Of a stretch of DNA of 64,000 nucleotides, positions 12,621-23,849 are shown in pieces (the first letter of the stretch is position 1; the number at the start of each line of letters is the position of its first letter). A program made the position numbers and the translations under genes. This stretch comes from Balanoglossus misakiensis. Taxonomy: Eukaryota; Hemichordata. The DNA lies in NCBI GenBank assembly GCA_040954595.2, contig CM082578.2, positions 7,936,001 to 8,000,000 on the forward strand, written 5' to 3'. The notes under the pieces are model-generated. The model ran no database searches and was not told the origin of the DNA. It saw only the letters and a list, made by a program, of their open reading frames with translations.

Positions 12621-15600
12621 AATCAAACTTGAACATACTGTACGTTCAATCAAGGCCACTCCACGAACTTGAACGTGAACGCGTCCTTGAAGCCAGCACA
12701 CTCAATACACTTACATACGCATGCAGAGAGAAACTGAGTCGTATCGACGAGAGATAGTAAAATATACGAGAAATAGGATAAATTAGAAATACAATCAGTT
12801 GAACACTAAATAAATTGCACAGTAGGCAGTGTAAATGTGTAGTAATTGTTGTACATGTACTTGTTTTTTTAAAACACTCTGAGCAGACAGACAGGTCGTT
12901 AAACTGGAGATATAGGCCTAGAAATGCAATTGGTGTGGAAATAGGCTCGGCCAAAAACATGAAAGAGACTGCTGAAGCTTGAAGGGCGTTTCTGTGACAA
13001 TTTACTGTTCACACGGGGGTTGTTTCCATGGCGACACTAAAGCCCACGGCCGTTGCTGTACTTCAAAATTTCTGTACCACGGAGCTTGTCCTTGTCCCAA
13101 GGCGCGGGAACGCCGGGCGTCGCAATAGAATGAGATGCACAAATCGATTGCCCTTCATGGGGATATGGAACCTTAAAATAAAAAAATTGAGGGGAGGGGG
13201 CAATTAAACTCGTGATTGACCGAGTTATTGAGTGGTGGTAGCAAAAAAGTGATGGCATTATGATGAGTTATATATACGGTTTTTAATGTCATATTAACCT
13301 TGTAGCACTTAAATGGCATGACGAAAGTCTCGTACGCTTCGACTGAAAATAGGACGTCATCCAAAACACAGGCGCAATAATCACTGTGGGTTTCTGGCTT
13401 GGTGTAAGTACGCCACCTAAGTTAAAACTCGGCGTGATCTTTTGTTTTACCGAGCGTTCTGATATGTGATTTTATTAAACAGCGAAAATTAACTTGAATA
13501 GCGAGTCTTTGTTGGCAAGTTAATTCAAACGATCGCTTTAATTAAACAATCTATATGCTCGCTCCGACAAGAATAATGTATAGCCCCCTTACCTTTAGAA
13601 ACTGCAGGTATGGTTAAGATGACTCATTGCTACGCTATAGTATAAGCGCCTAAAACTTACCGGGCGAGAATAGTTGGCACGATACGAAGAGTGGTATTCT
13701 CTTGTCAGTCAAGTCTCAGTGCAATCATTATCTATCGCACCAACCGGTCTGTTGAAGAATTGGTATCTCATTTTTGTATCTTGAGCGTTCCACTCATTGA
13801 GGCTATCCCATCTTGTTAATATAATTATGTCAATAGACCTCTACCTGTTTGACGTTTCAAATACACAATTTTCCTTTAGGGTTGGGTCAGGCGTGGATGG
13901 TGGTATTCGGAGTGACCTATTATATAAAGACGTATGCAAAGTATTGGGAGGCATTTATTTACGTTTGTGTTGATCTTACTAAGGTCTATGGTTGATGCAC
14001 ACTTTTAATTTTGCCATGGAATCAAGGATACAATGTTAACATGTCGTAAAAGTTTGTGTGCGAACCCTGTGTTAGTGTGGGCCAGCATCGATACATTCTT
14101 AATCCACTTCTTTTGCGATTTCCATAAATCATGTGTAGTGTATTGATGATATTGCTGACCACATTACGTTCAGACAGAAAATGGAATATTTCCCTTTAAT
14201 TAAACGGCAGTGATATTTGATATTTTCAGTTTGTTTACCGAAATTTGAAATGGGAGTAACCATGTCTAAAAGAAAAGTTACCGTTTTTAGAAATGGTGAT
14301 GAATTGAGAAAACTGAAAAAAAAGGTTATATGGACGATAACATAGTAATTTGTATATTGCTATCAGCCGTTTTACAAGAATATTTAGAGACCACTCTGCA
14401 AGCATCCGTCCATAGCTTTCAAACACACACCATACAATATTCCAGAATTTATGTAGAAATATCCACATTTCTATAATGTATAACAAGTGTATCATCTTTC
14501 TAAATCAAATGCTACATGTTTATTACCGGAATTGCTTTTGGTTTCTCGACAAATTAATTTTCGATCTACATTGAGATTATCCCAATAGCAATTCTATATT
14601 TGTGAAATTGCAGCCTAAACTCCATGGCGACACTGTCAACAACACTAAAGGACCGTTTCGAATTTATGTGCCATTAAGAGCAAACTAAAAAGACATCCGC
14701 GTGGTTATTTCGAGATTTCGAGTCATATAAAACCATCGAGCATGACGTCATTAGGAGTGAACGCAAACTGAGGAAACGACCACAAATGACGACCCTTGCC
14801 TTTTTATAGCTGACATAGTTGTCGTCTTGACTACGACTACTACATCATTAATATCTTCTGCGACTGTGCCCGAAGCTTACAACATACTAGGTGTATCATA
14901 TCAAAGGCTGAGAATTGGCACGATGGTCGTCCTATATATAACGTTTGAAGTAGACACTGTAAAATCAAACGATGGCGGGAGTCTGTACGTATAGATCACG
15001 ATTAAATACACGATAACAGGTGCCTATGGCACTTTAACTGCATTGATCGGTGGTGATAATAATTCTTAGTGGTTATTTCCGATCCGACAATCTCGTTTAT
15101 AATACTACCACAACATTCTCTTGAAACAGAACGAAGAATAGAGTGATCTTCGTCGAATGGACACGAGAAGACATTTTCTCATGCGCGGGGGAAGTCAGAT
15201 AAGGGCAGTTGAAACAAATGAATTCAACGTTAAATGTTAAAGCCAAATGAAATATTGCCACGCAGCAGACGGTTTAGCCGCATGCACATATATCTGGCTG
15301 ACAACGCCATTGTCTAAACATATTTGTGGGCGCGTAATCCAATATTCACCGTGGACTTAATCTGTCGACAGCAGTCCTGATGCTCGCACGCTAAGATATC
15401 GGGCAACCGGCAGTCAATTATGTTGCCAAGGTAACAACATAGTCCATGTGAAGACGCTGTAATGAGAGCAAGTTGGATTTGCTGATTGTTACCATTGCTG
15501 TAAAGAGCCAAGAGACGCGGCTGTTCTGAAAATACGACCGAATGCTTTTCCGTTGTCTTCGGCCGGGCAGATCGCAGTCTGCAGTAACTAGGCAATGTGG

Positions 15601-17012
15601 CACTCTGCAGGGTATTACTATTACTACAATACACGTTTATGATGAAACTAAAATGTTTTATCTGTGCTTTTGTTCAGCTGAAGCCCGCCCTGTTTACAGT
15701 AGCGGAGTTGAATAGTGTGGACGTGTTATCCGATTGCAAGTCTTCATCGGCGGTGCACCCCCTGCGTATTTTCATTGTGACGAATTGTGGAGAGCGCGAT
15801 GTGATGCTACCAGTAGAAGTATGATGAGAGAATTTCGCATTTTTGCATGACAAAGGTTGTCCTTGCAATCAAAATACAGTGAGGTACCGACCCTGCAAAA
15901 TCGTTTATTCGAAGTACAGACGTCATGCTTTACGGTTTACTGAGTATTGACAAAATTCCAGTCGTGGCAAAATATCTACCTGAGACTGGTGACCGAGTTA
16001 GAAAAATACTCGTCACATATGCGTCCTCGCATTGTATATTAATAGTATATATACTGTACTTTTTGCTCGTAATCCTCTGACCTTACTGGGGGAGACACGC
16101 TACCGGATACATCAATTTAACCTGACGTTCTCCGCACAATTAATACATTTTACTCGTCGTCGATGAAATGATGGATCTATCTGCCCGTGACTTATAATGT
16201 CACGCGTACTGTCATCGTCTATGCAGAAAACGTGCGGCAAAAGTGAAAGAAATTCTTCAACATCATGATATATTGCATGGAGGTAATAATTTGAATATGA
16301 AATCGGTGGATTCGCTCGTGATGCTTTACTTACACATCAATCTGTAAATGTCTTCGATGTTATCACTACATATTAAATATAAACACAGTCGTGCATGCAC
16401 GCATATTTAATACTTTAGCTATTTCATTATGTACTTTTTTCTTGTTATTTTATTGGTATCATCTGCGGACGTTACAAGATTATGGTAGGCACAGTGCAAA
16501 AACAAAAAATCAATCACCAAAGAACGGTTTCCTATTCATTACCAGCATTGTGTTGCCAATTTCACGTTTTAACATTCTCGGTAACACGAACTCATCTCCG
16601 ACGTAAACCAACACGTAAACACTTTTACTAAAGCAAATTAATCTACATCCGGGCATCAACCGTTTTGATACAAGATTAGACATGTCAGGATATATGTACA
16701 AAACGTTATTGCACAATATCAGGCCATTGCACAGGGTAGAAAGATTGGCTGAAATCACTTTCGGCTGAGTGTAGAGCCCACGTTCGATCGCAAAGGCCTG
16801 ACACAATACAAAAATGTACCTTGTACGATGAATGCGTATGCACAACACTGTATTTATATACGTGTATGAATCTTTTCTTTTTCAAAATAAAGGGTAGTAC
16901 ACTACGGCGGCCAGAGAAATAACAAAAAATTGCAAAATAAACAAAATTCCCTATACCTACCTACCCTACATGTATTTTTGAAAACCATGTAATCGGAACA
17001 GCACACATTATT
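12621..17012. other. Intergenic region between the PPIP5K and GPCR genes
   Basis: About 4.4 kb with only short open frames that lack splice-site or motif support. I recognise no protein family, RNA gene or clear terminal repeat here. The left part is the shared upstream side of PPIP5K; the right part is downstream of the GPCR gene. Confidence 0.6.
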
Positions 17013-17018
17013 TTTATT
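17013..17018 (-). promoter_or_regulatory. Polyadenylation signal candidate for the GPCR gene
   Basis: AATAAA on the minus strand (TTTATT on plus), about 150 bases beyond the GPCR stop codon, in a T-rich setting. It would give a short 3' UTR. Confidence 0.4.
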
Positions 17019-17166
17019 TTTTGGCCTTACCCTTAGTCGACAAACGACATCATCTTTAATTCGTGGATATTTGAAATCCAATACGCATACTATATCGAGT
17101 ATTCTATGTTTGAATGTAAAATCATGATCATGAAAATAATGTTTTTAAAATGGCAGTTATGGGGCT

Positions 17167-18525
17167 TTAAACCATAAATGTATCCATCTCCGATAATTCA
17201 ACTATTTTTTCAGGTAAAGCTGCACTTGGATCTTTCCCAGCGGTCGATTTTGTCGCCGTCGTCGTCGTATGCCCGCTAGTGCGCTCCAGAAACTGGAAGA
17301 AATTCTCCTCCTCTGCCACGTGGTTTTCTGTTTCGTTCTGTGCATTGTCCTTGCAGCAACAGGGACAGGTTTTCATGCTTCTTATCAGTTCTTGTCTGAG
17401 CTGCCTGTTGAGCCAGCCGTAGATGAAGGGGTTGACAGCAAAGGACAGGTAGGCGATCCACGTGCTGGCGCGCTCCAAAACCGTCTTTGCGTCCGCGTAG
17501 CGGTGAATGATCACGTGGATGTGCACGGCGAAGTAAGGGGTCCACAGAAGTAGGAAAATGCCCACGATTAGAAGGAGCGTCCTGACGGCCTTGAACTCGC
17601 TGCTGCAAACCGGTGATTTTGGCTTGCTTTCGGATATCTGCGAGGACGCCTGTTCGGTCCCGCTCGGCATGGATATAGCCCTGTGATTTCTCTGCTTTGA
17701 AGAAAACTTTGCCGTCTGCATGGTTGCACAGTTGGTCTTGTCGGATACCGTGCTTGCGTCGCCACCACCATTCTGCGGTGTATTTGGTGCCGCCGCTACG
17801 GTACTGCGTCGTCCTTCATCGGCCACTGACGGCACCGGGCCGATCTGCCTGGCCGCTCTCCGCGCCACGCGATATATACCGCAGTACATGACCACAATCA
17901 AGGCGGCCGGGAGAGCGAAACACAGCGTGCCAATCACAGCGATGTAGAATATATGGTACCCGGTTTTCGTCCAATCGAATGAGCAGTTCGCCCGGCTGGG
18001 ACTGTAGCTGAACTCGCTCCAGCCAACGAGCGGGGCCGCGGCCAGCGCCGAACTTTGAATCCAAATGTAAGCCAGCGAGAAGACCACTCGTTTCGGCGTC
18101 ACTTTCGCCGCGTACTCCATGGGTTTGGCGATGGAGTAGTAGCGGTCAATACTGATGGCACCCAGCGTGGATATGGACGCGAATGTGCAGAAGGCGTTGA
18201 AAAATCCGTTGGCGCGGCAGAACGCTTCGCCGAAGACCCACTCTCCCGCTGCCACCGTTGCGATGGACACGGGCAGAACCAACACCGCCGCCAGCAAATC
18301 CACAAAACACAGATTCAGCACGAAAAGATGAGATATGGTACGCAGCTGCGGAGTTCGAATGATGATATATATGACAGAAACATTGCCGCAGATTGCAATG
18401 AGATCTACCATTACCATAGTGATCACCTGCACAACGAGAGTCACGCTCGCATCACCGTGGCCCGTTTCAGTATTATTCCCATCTTCTGCTTCCTCCTGAC
18501 TGAAATTACCAGCATTTGCATCCAT
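17167..18525 (-). CDS. Intronless class A (rhodopsin-like) orphan G-protein-coupled receptor
   Basis: A plasma-membrane seven-helix receptor of 452 residues in one exon. Hallmarks, numbered from the upstream ATG at 18546: helix 1 GN (54-55), helix 2 Asp (D83), Cys110 and Cys188 for the extracellular disulphide, DRYYSI (134-139), WTPYF in helix 6 (335-339), NPFIYG in helix 7 (372-377), and a CPCCC cluster (394-398) likely to be palmitoylated. The N-terminus has Asn glycosylation sites and no signal peptide. The third intracellular loop is long, rich in Ser and Thr (about 235-318). I start at the ATG at 18525 (MDANAGNF) because it has A at -3 and G at +4, whereas the ATG at 18546 has a poor context. 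DRYYSI, YIWIQS and PLVGWSEF recall GPR161/GPR101-type orphans and amine receptors. The helix 3 aspartate expected of amine receptors is not apparent, so the ligand is unknown. Confidence 0.92.
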   Translation of the reverse strand: MDANAGNFSQEEAEDGNNTETGHGDASVTLVVQVITMVMVDLIAICGNVSVIYIIIRTPQLRTISHLFVLNLCFVDLLAAVLVLPVSIATVAAGEWVFGEAFCRANGFFNAFCTFASISTLGAISIDRYYSIAKPMEYAAKVTPKRVVFSLAYIWIQSSALAAAPLVGWSEFSYSPSRANCSFDWTKTGYHIFYIAVIGTLCFALPAALIVVMYCGIYRVARRAARQIGPVPSVADEGRRSTVAAAPNTPQNGGGDASTVSDKTNCATMQTAKFSSKQRNHRAISMPSGTEQASSQISESKPKSPVCSSEFKAVRTLLLIVGIFLLLWTPYFAVHIHVIIHRYADAKTVLERASTWIAYLSFAVNPFIYGWLNRQLRQELIRSMKTCPCCCKDNAQNETENHVAEEENFFQFLERTSGHTTTTATKSTAGKDPSAALPEKIVELSEMDTFMV

Positions 18526-18555
18526 AGTCCTTCGTCGTCCATACACACCGTCTGA

Positions 18556-20650
18556 GAGCTTAGATCGCCCTTCTTGCCATCGACCGCACCGAAAGATCTT
18601 TCTCTGTTGTTGTTTTTTTCACATGTACATCCAACGTTTACGAACACTGTGTCACTGCTATGATGAATTCGATGAGATTTGACCAAAAAAGAAGAACCAC
18701 TGCGTTTGGTTAGAACCACGCATGCGTGAATCATGCAATGACGCGAAGCAAGGAAATAAAGCCTTCTCGGTGACAATAGTGCCAGAAAGTACACGGAGCG
18801 ATTAGGAGTAACTGATATTTGAATGTCTGGTCGTTATTAGCCGAATGCCAGAAACGCCAGCAAATTAAACAATGTTTTGATTGTATTGTTGGGGGGAAAA
18901 AGGCTGGGCTTGACATTATATTGAGGATTAGTATTCATCAAACGCGTTAAATACAATTATTGAAATAATAATTTTTAATACAATAATCAGCTGAATGATC
19001 GTTTCGTAGTTTAATTGTTGTTTATCAAACCAAGGGCAAAAGCAAGTCAACAATAACGCGAGATAATCCGGCGATGAATTTCAATGGCATCGTGGGTATC
19101 GACAAAAGAAGCACAAACACGGATGAAACACGATGCGGCAGTTGGACTTGGCGACAGATTGGGAATCGCTATTGGCAATGCAGTTTCCACGAATTGTTTT
19201 GGCGTCAAGTACAGTACAGTAAAGCACAATAGTGCAGAAATATGAGCAATTCGCTGACATGAAAACGCTTCTTGTTTGTGTTTTGCCCGCGGTATACGTG
19301 GAGCTTTCATTGTACCGCATCTGCGCTCTCTGCCACACATCAAAACGGAGGCGTTGATGATGTGCAAAGTACATTGCTTGTTGACAAGTAAAATGATGAT
19401 TGCAAGGGCTATAAGGAGGCCGACGAACCTATCGAACTCACTAACTCGCCATGGGTTCAGTTGTACAACTTTATAAGCCTTGTATTGACGATGTATTGGA
19501 TCATTAAACTGTAGTCATTACACTAGTATTGATGTTTTATCAAAACAGACTAGAATGGTTCTTTCACTGTTTGTGCCACCCCCAATCCCAAGTTCATAGA
19601 TCATCGTTGATGACGTCAACTCAGGGTGACATGTGTTATACGCGACTTCACACACAACAAGATTCAGAAAGTTTCATCATAACAAAACAACAACAAAAGA
19701 AAAACTGGGGGTGTGATTCCTGGAATGGTTCAGTAAATTGTTTGTACCAAAGGTAGGGTTTCAAGAATCCAACTTGTATATTCCTGGCCATGCATCATTG
19801 CCATTTGTACTTTTCAAATGGCCCCATATGAACTGTCCCCATACTAACTTAACAACCCGTTTGTAAAAGTTAAACTATACATTTTTACGCCTGTCCATAA
19901 TTCATTTACACTTAATAGATAGAGAGGAAAGCACGACAGTTTATGGGGGTCATAAGGCATTGATTTAAGTATATTTGTGAACATACTCGTGAACGAAATT
20001 CCGGCTTGTGACAGCGTTGGTTGATTCCGACATCAAAAAATACGATCATGTAAATTCTATGGTTTAATGGGTTTTTAGTAGACCTGATAACACCGTATAC
20101 TTTCATAGATAGTTTTCACACGATGTGAACTTAGTGGTCGAGGACATGTAGCCACTTTTTTTCTTTATTAGGACACGTTCTTACTAGTTTAGTCTCCTTG
20201 CGCTGTCATCAACAAGAGCGTTTTTGAAATTTTGAAGCTGAACTGTCCTGGGCACCGTGCTAGTTGCTGTCGTTAACGCGGTATTGGGGGGCGTTGTCTC
20301 ACGTGACAACGTACGGTTGTTCAGGAGACAATTAAGAACACGATAGGATTTGCAGTGCCCGATTACAATTCTTTATATCAATCACGCGATAGTGGCCATG
20401 TGACCCACGGCATTGTCATTTCCAGGTGACGGGCAAACAATATTTCGGCATCCAGTAAAAGTTTTTTCCGGGTATGTTTATACTTAAGAACCACCAGACA
20501 AGTAACTTGTATCATGTATGGTGCCTCGCCAGCCTCATGGCGTTTCGTCTGCACAGTCGTTGTCTGCACCACGTTGCTGAAGTTGCCCGTCAGCTAGAAA
20601 TTTGAATTCCAACGTAGCTCCGTCTGACTGCGTCTGACGTCATTTGACAT
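18556..20650. other. Intergenic region between divergent GPCR and CRT-like genes
   Basis: About 2.1 kb containing the upstream regions of two divergently oriented genes. A CRE-like TGACGTCA occurs near 19612-19619. An NRF1-like palindromic CACGCATGCGTG lies at about 18717-18728, some 190 bases upstream of the GPCR start. I see no additional gene. Confidence 0.5.
20635..20642. promoter_or_regulatory. CRE (TGACGTCA) upstream of the CRT-like gene
   Basis: A perfect cAMP-response element about 210 bases before the end of the probable untranslated first exon of the CRT-like gene. It is consistent with a core promoter here; function is inferred. Confidence 0.35.
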
Positions 20651-20699
20651 CGAAGAATTTAACTGTTACCTCATTAGACCTTTGAGTTTGTGTTGATTG

Positions 20700-21525
20700 T
20701 GCAGACAGTGCAGTGCAGTGCGTCCCTGCAACAATCAATCTTTGTTGCAACCGCAGATAATAGTCATGTTTTTCGTTGTCGATAGTCTTCCACCAGTGAT
20801 ACAACTTCTTGCAGCAACAGTCTCAGTATCACCCGTCGCCGAAATTTGAAGGTGAGTGACTTGTAACCTTCCGACTTCACCTTCATTCATAGTTTAACTG
20901 GTGACGCGATCTGGCTAGTAACGTATACCCAGTTTGTGACAACATGTCGTTCTGGTTATGGGTCAAAGCCGGCATAACCTACAATGGTTAGTACAATTAG
21001 TAACTAAGACAGCATGCTGTAAACAGTTTAATATTTCATCAGTTTTTGTTTAACTTTTAAAATAAATGTTATTATTTTAACCCAAATCCTCTGCCAGTGG
21101 AGGTAAGAAATCCTGAGACAGTATAACCACCTGTATCTCTATGCCTATACGCTATTTTCCTCGGTTTATTATCATCATCCAAACTGTACCGGATCTACTC
21201 GAGTTTCCACCACTGGACCCGGAACTTCGAACCGCGGTCACTCCACAAACCGTGGTTTTACCACGTCTGAACGTGACACTAGTCACGCGCTTGGAGTGTA
21301 TGAAATGATGAACTAAATATGATATGTAAAACATATGTAATATACTATACCGCCATTCAAGACCGGCTTAGAAGAATTAGCTGGCTTGCTCCGATAGAAA
21401 GTTCATAATAGCCCAGTCCATACGTAATGATCCATACAAACTGAACAAGATGAAGATTTTATCCATTTCCATCGTATTTTCATAGATTTCTTTTCTCGTT
21501 TTGACACAGGGTTTCAGAAATCATC
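20700..21525 (+). other. Probable untranslated first exon and intron of the CRT-like gene
   Basis: A strong donor (TTTGAAG then GTGAGT) ends an exon at 20851. A strong acceptor (pyrimidine tract then GACACAG) opens the coding exon at 21510, 16 bases before the ATG. The intron of 658 bases has no reading frame of interest. The 5' end of the first exon cannot be fixed from sequence. Confidence 0.45.
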
Positions 21526-22273
21526 ATGGCGGGCGAGGCGTCAATAAATGGCGAGAACAACACGTTCAATGACAATGACTCTTGGTACGAGAACCCTGTC
21601 GACATATATCAACCGGACACGACTTTATTACCAGCAAACCGTGTGCGTCCAGAAAGTCCAAGCCTTAACACCAGATTAAGGATTACAACTTCACCGACCA
21701 GTGCTCTGGGATTGAAAATTCTCAATGTCGTATTGGTCGTGGGCACTGTCGTTACCAACGTGGTCGCAAACGTCACTTTGCCTATATTTTCAGAATCCAT
21801 CGACAAGTACAGTGACCAATACTACATTCTGTTCGCTTCGGCCTTGCTCTATCCTTTCTTTTTCTCATTGCTTCTCCTCATATCAAGGCTGTTTGACCCC
21901 ACCGTCACATTTCGTCTGAAAGCACCTGTGAAGTATGTAGCCATAGCAGGTTTCCTGGACGCCATCAACGGCCTGATGATCGTGTATGCTAGCCACCCGA
22001 CGAGGACACCGCCAGGCCTGCAAGCCATTCTCAGTACTTCGGTCATCCCATTTACGGTGATTGCACGGTACGTCATCATTAGACAAGGTAAGTGTATGGT
22101 CACATGCCACTCAGCCTATTCAGTGTCTTCGCCCGAGGGGGGGGGGGGGGTCCGGTCAATTTGCTTTTGGTAAGTGTATAGAACATGTTCCTGTTTATAA
22201 CCACTTTGTAAGTCAATCAGCTCACCACAGAATACAACCTGTATAGAATACATTTCATGATGCATAATCCCCC

Positions 22274-22335
<62 letters not shown>

Positions 22336-23544
22336 CTCGCTCTCCGATATTCTTCCTCCCTCTCATTCCCCCTCTCCCCTCTCTGAATATACAGGCGTTG
22401 GTATAAAGCGCTTAGTGTGTACCGGCGTTGTAATGATCGGTTTGTTTATATCGATGGAACCGGTAATCTTCAACATCGACGGTGAGAGTAGCAGTTCTGC
22501 GGATGTTCACCGGTCGATTGCGAGCAGAATTCTGTGGCCTGCCACTTTTCTTCTGGGTTTCTTACCAATTGGTGTCATGAATGTGTTCCTGGAGAAAGTC
22601 ATGAAACAGGAGGTGATGTACAAAAACAACCCCATGTTAGCGTGATGGACACATAATACACAGTCAGTATTTAGTGACAGTCATATACTGTGGTTTCAGG
22701 TTTAGTCATAAGTACTAAGAAAACTCGAAAAACGTGAACATGGTATTTGTCTTTTACCTTGAGTGATAGCAACACGTGGACCTCATTTGATGCCATATTC
22801 AATAACATAAACAGTCCTGCAATCATACAAAAATATTGACAGTACGTTTTGTTGTTGTAGGCTTCTTCATTATTGGTTAATGTTTGGGTGAATGTTTTCC
22901 AGTTTATTGGAATACTGTTGCTGTTCTGGACTGACTTCATACCAGGGTTTGGAATGGTAAGTTATCCAATGGCCGAAAACAATTTGTTCTCCAATCCCCA
23001 ATACTACTAACTTTGGTTTCACGAAAAAAAATATAGAAAGAGCTTTCCGTCCATAATGAAATTTAGCTGGTGATGCTTCGTTTACAGAAACCGTATTTTC
23101 ACTATTTGTCCTCAATATTACATGACGTCATTTTGGCCTTCTCTTCTGTTGCAGTCATCCGACCCCAAGGAGTTCTTGTCCAACTTGTCGCGCGGTTTTC
23201 GCTGTCAGTACGGCATCGACTCCACTTGCTCCGAAGTGGTGGGGCGCTCGTGGCTGAATATGCTCAGCTATGGGCTTGCCAGTTTCTTCGGCTTTCTGCT
23301 GCTGCGCTACGCTGAGGGCGCCATCTACCTGGTGGTGGTCCAGGCGCTTGTCACTCCGCTGGGCACTCTCTTCTGGACCGTGTTTGCACCCGAGCCCTTC
23401 TTTCACTGGCATCCCGTGTTTGATCTCGCCACGGGCTTTACACTGGTGGGACTTGTGATAATGATGCCCGCAGTTGTCATTTATAGGTATCTTGGACATG
23501 CAGAGACCAAACTCATAATTAACCAGTCAGAAAGTGACGTATAA
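21526..23544 (+). CDS. CRT-like (chloroquine-resistance-transporter family) membrane transporter
   Basis: Four coding exons: 21526-22087, 22395-22612, 22861-22956 and 23155-23544, giving 421 residues, the usual size for the CRT-like family of drug/metabolite transporters. The N-terminus is hydrophilic and cytosolic, followed by about ten hydrophobic segments. Family signatures are visible: GFLDAINGLMIVYAS and QAILSTSVIPFTV in exon 1, LWPATFLLGFLPIGVMNV in exon 2, WVNVFQFIGILLLF and IPGFGM in exon 3, then paired cysteines (CQYGIDSTC) and LRYAEGAIYLVVVQALVTPLG in exon 4. The best-known member is the Plasmodium digestive-vacuole transporter; plant members move thiols. The animal substrate is not established. 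Phases agree at every junction (1, 0, 0). The exon 2 donor (GTGATG) is weak, so that border is the least certain. The start ATG has a good context (ATCATGG). Confidence 0.9.
22277..22345. repeat. (CT)n dinucleotide microsatellite
   Basis: An almost pure CT repeat of about 60 bases followed by interrupted TCGCTC units, inside the first coding intron of the CRT-like gene, about 50 bases before the next acceptor. It serves as a long pyrimidine tract for that splice site. Confidence 0.95.
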
Positions 23545-23701
23545 TACATTAAATTTCCATAAGCAAATAATTTCAAAGCCTTACTACAGACATCGTAGGT
23601 ACTATCTCCCCACAATCCCCAAAGAAAGGGACTGTGATATCGCACACTGCTTTCGATGGAATTTAGTTTCAGTGGAAGACATGTCCACGATGAACACTGA
23701 G

Positions 23702-23830
23702 TTTATTGTTATTTGAATTAGCTATTTACAAAACTTTATGGAAAATTTCAATATAATTTTATGAGAAGATACCAAGTCGACGTTCTCATTGTGCGCTTGC
23801 ATCCATGTAGTTAACAGTGACAACAATAAA
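23702..23830. promoter_or_regulatory. Overlapping convergent polyadenylation signals of CRT-like and TRPC-like genes
   Basis: AATAAA on the plus strand at 23825-23830 fits the CRT-like mRNA. AATAAA on the minus strand at 23702-23707 fits the TRPC-like mRNA. Each signal lies past the other, so the two 3' UTRs would overlap by roughly 150 bases in antisense. Confidence 0.5.
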
Positions 23831-23849
23831 ATTTCTATTGTTTAAAACA

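Noticed and set aside
15314-15634. 106-residue minus-strand open frame in the PPIP5K-GPCR spacer
   Set aside because: Composition is unlike the real proteins here and no motif is recognisable.
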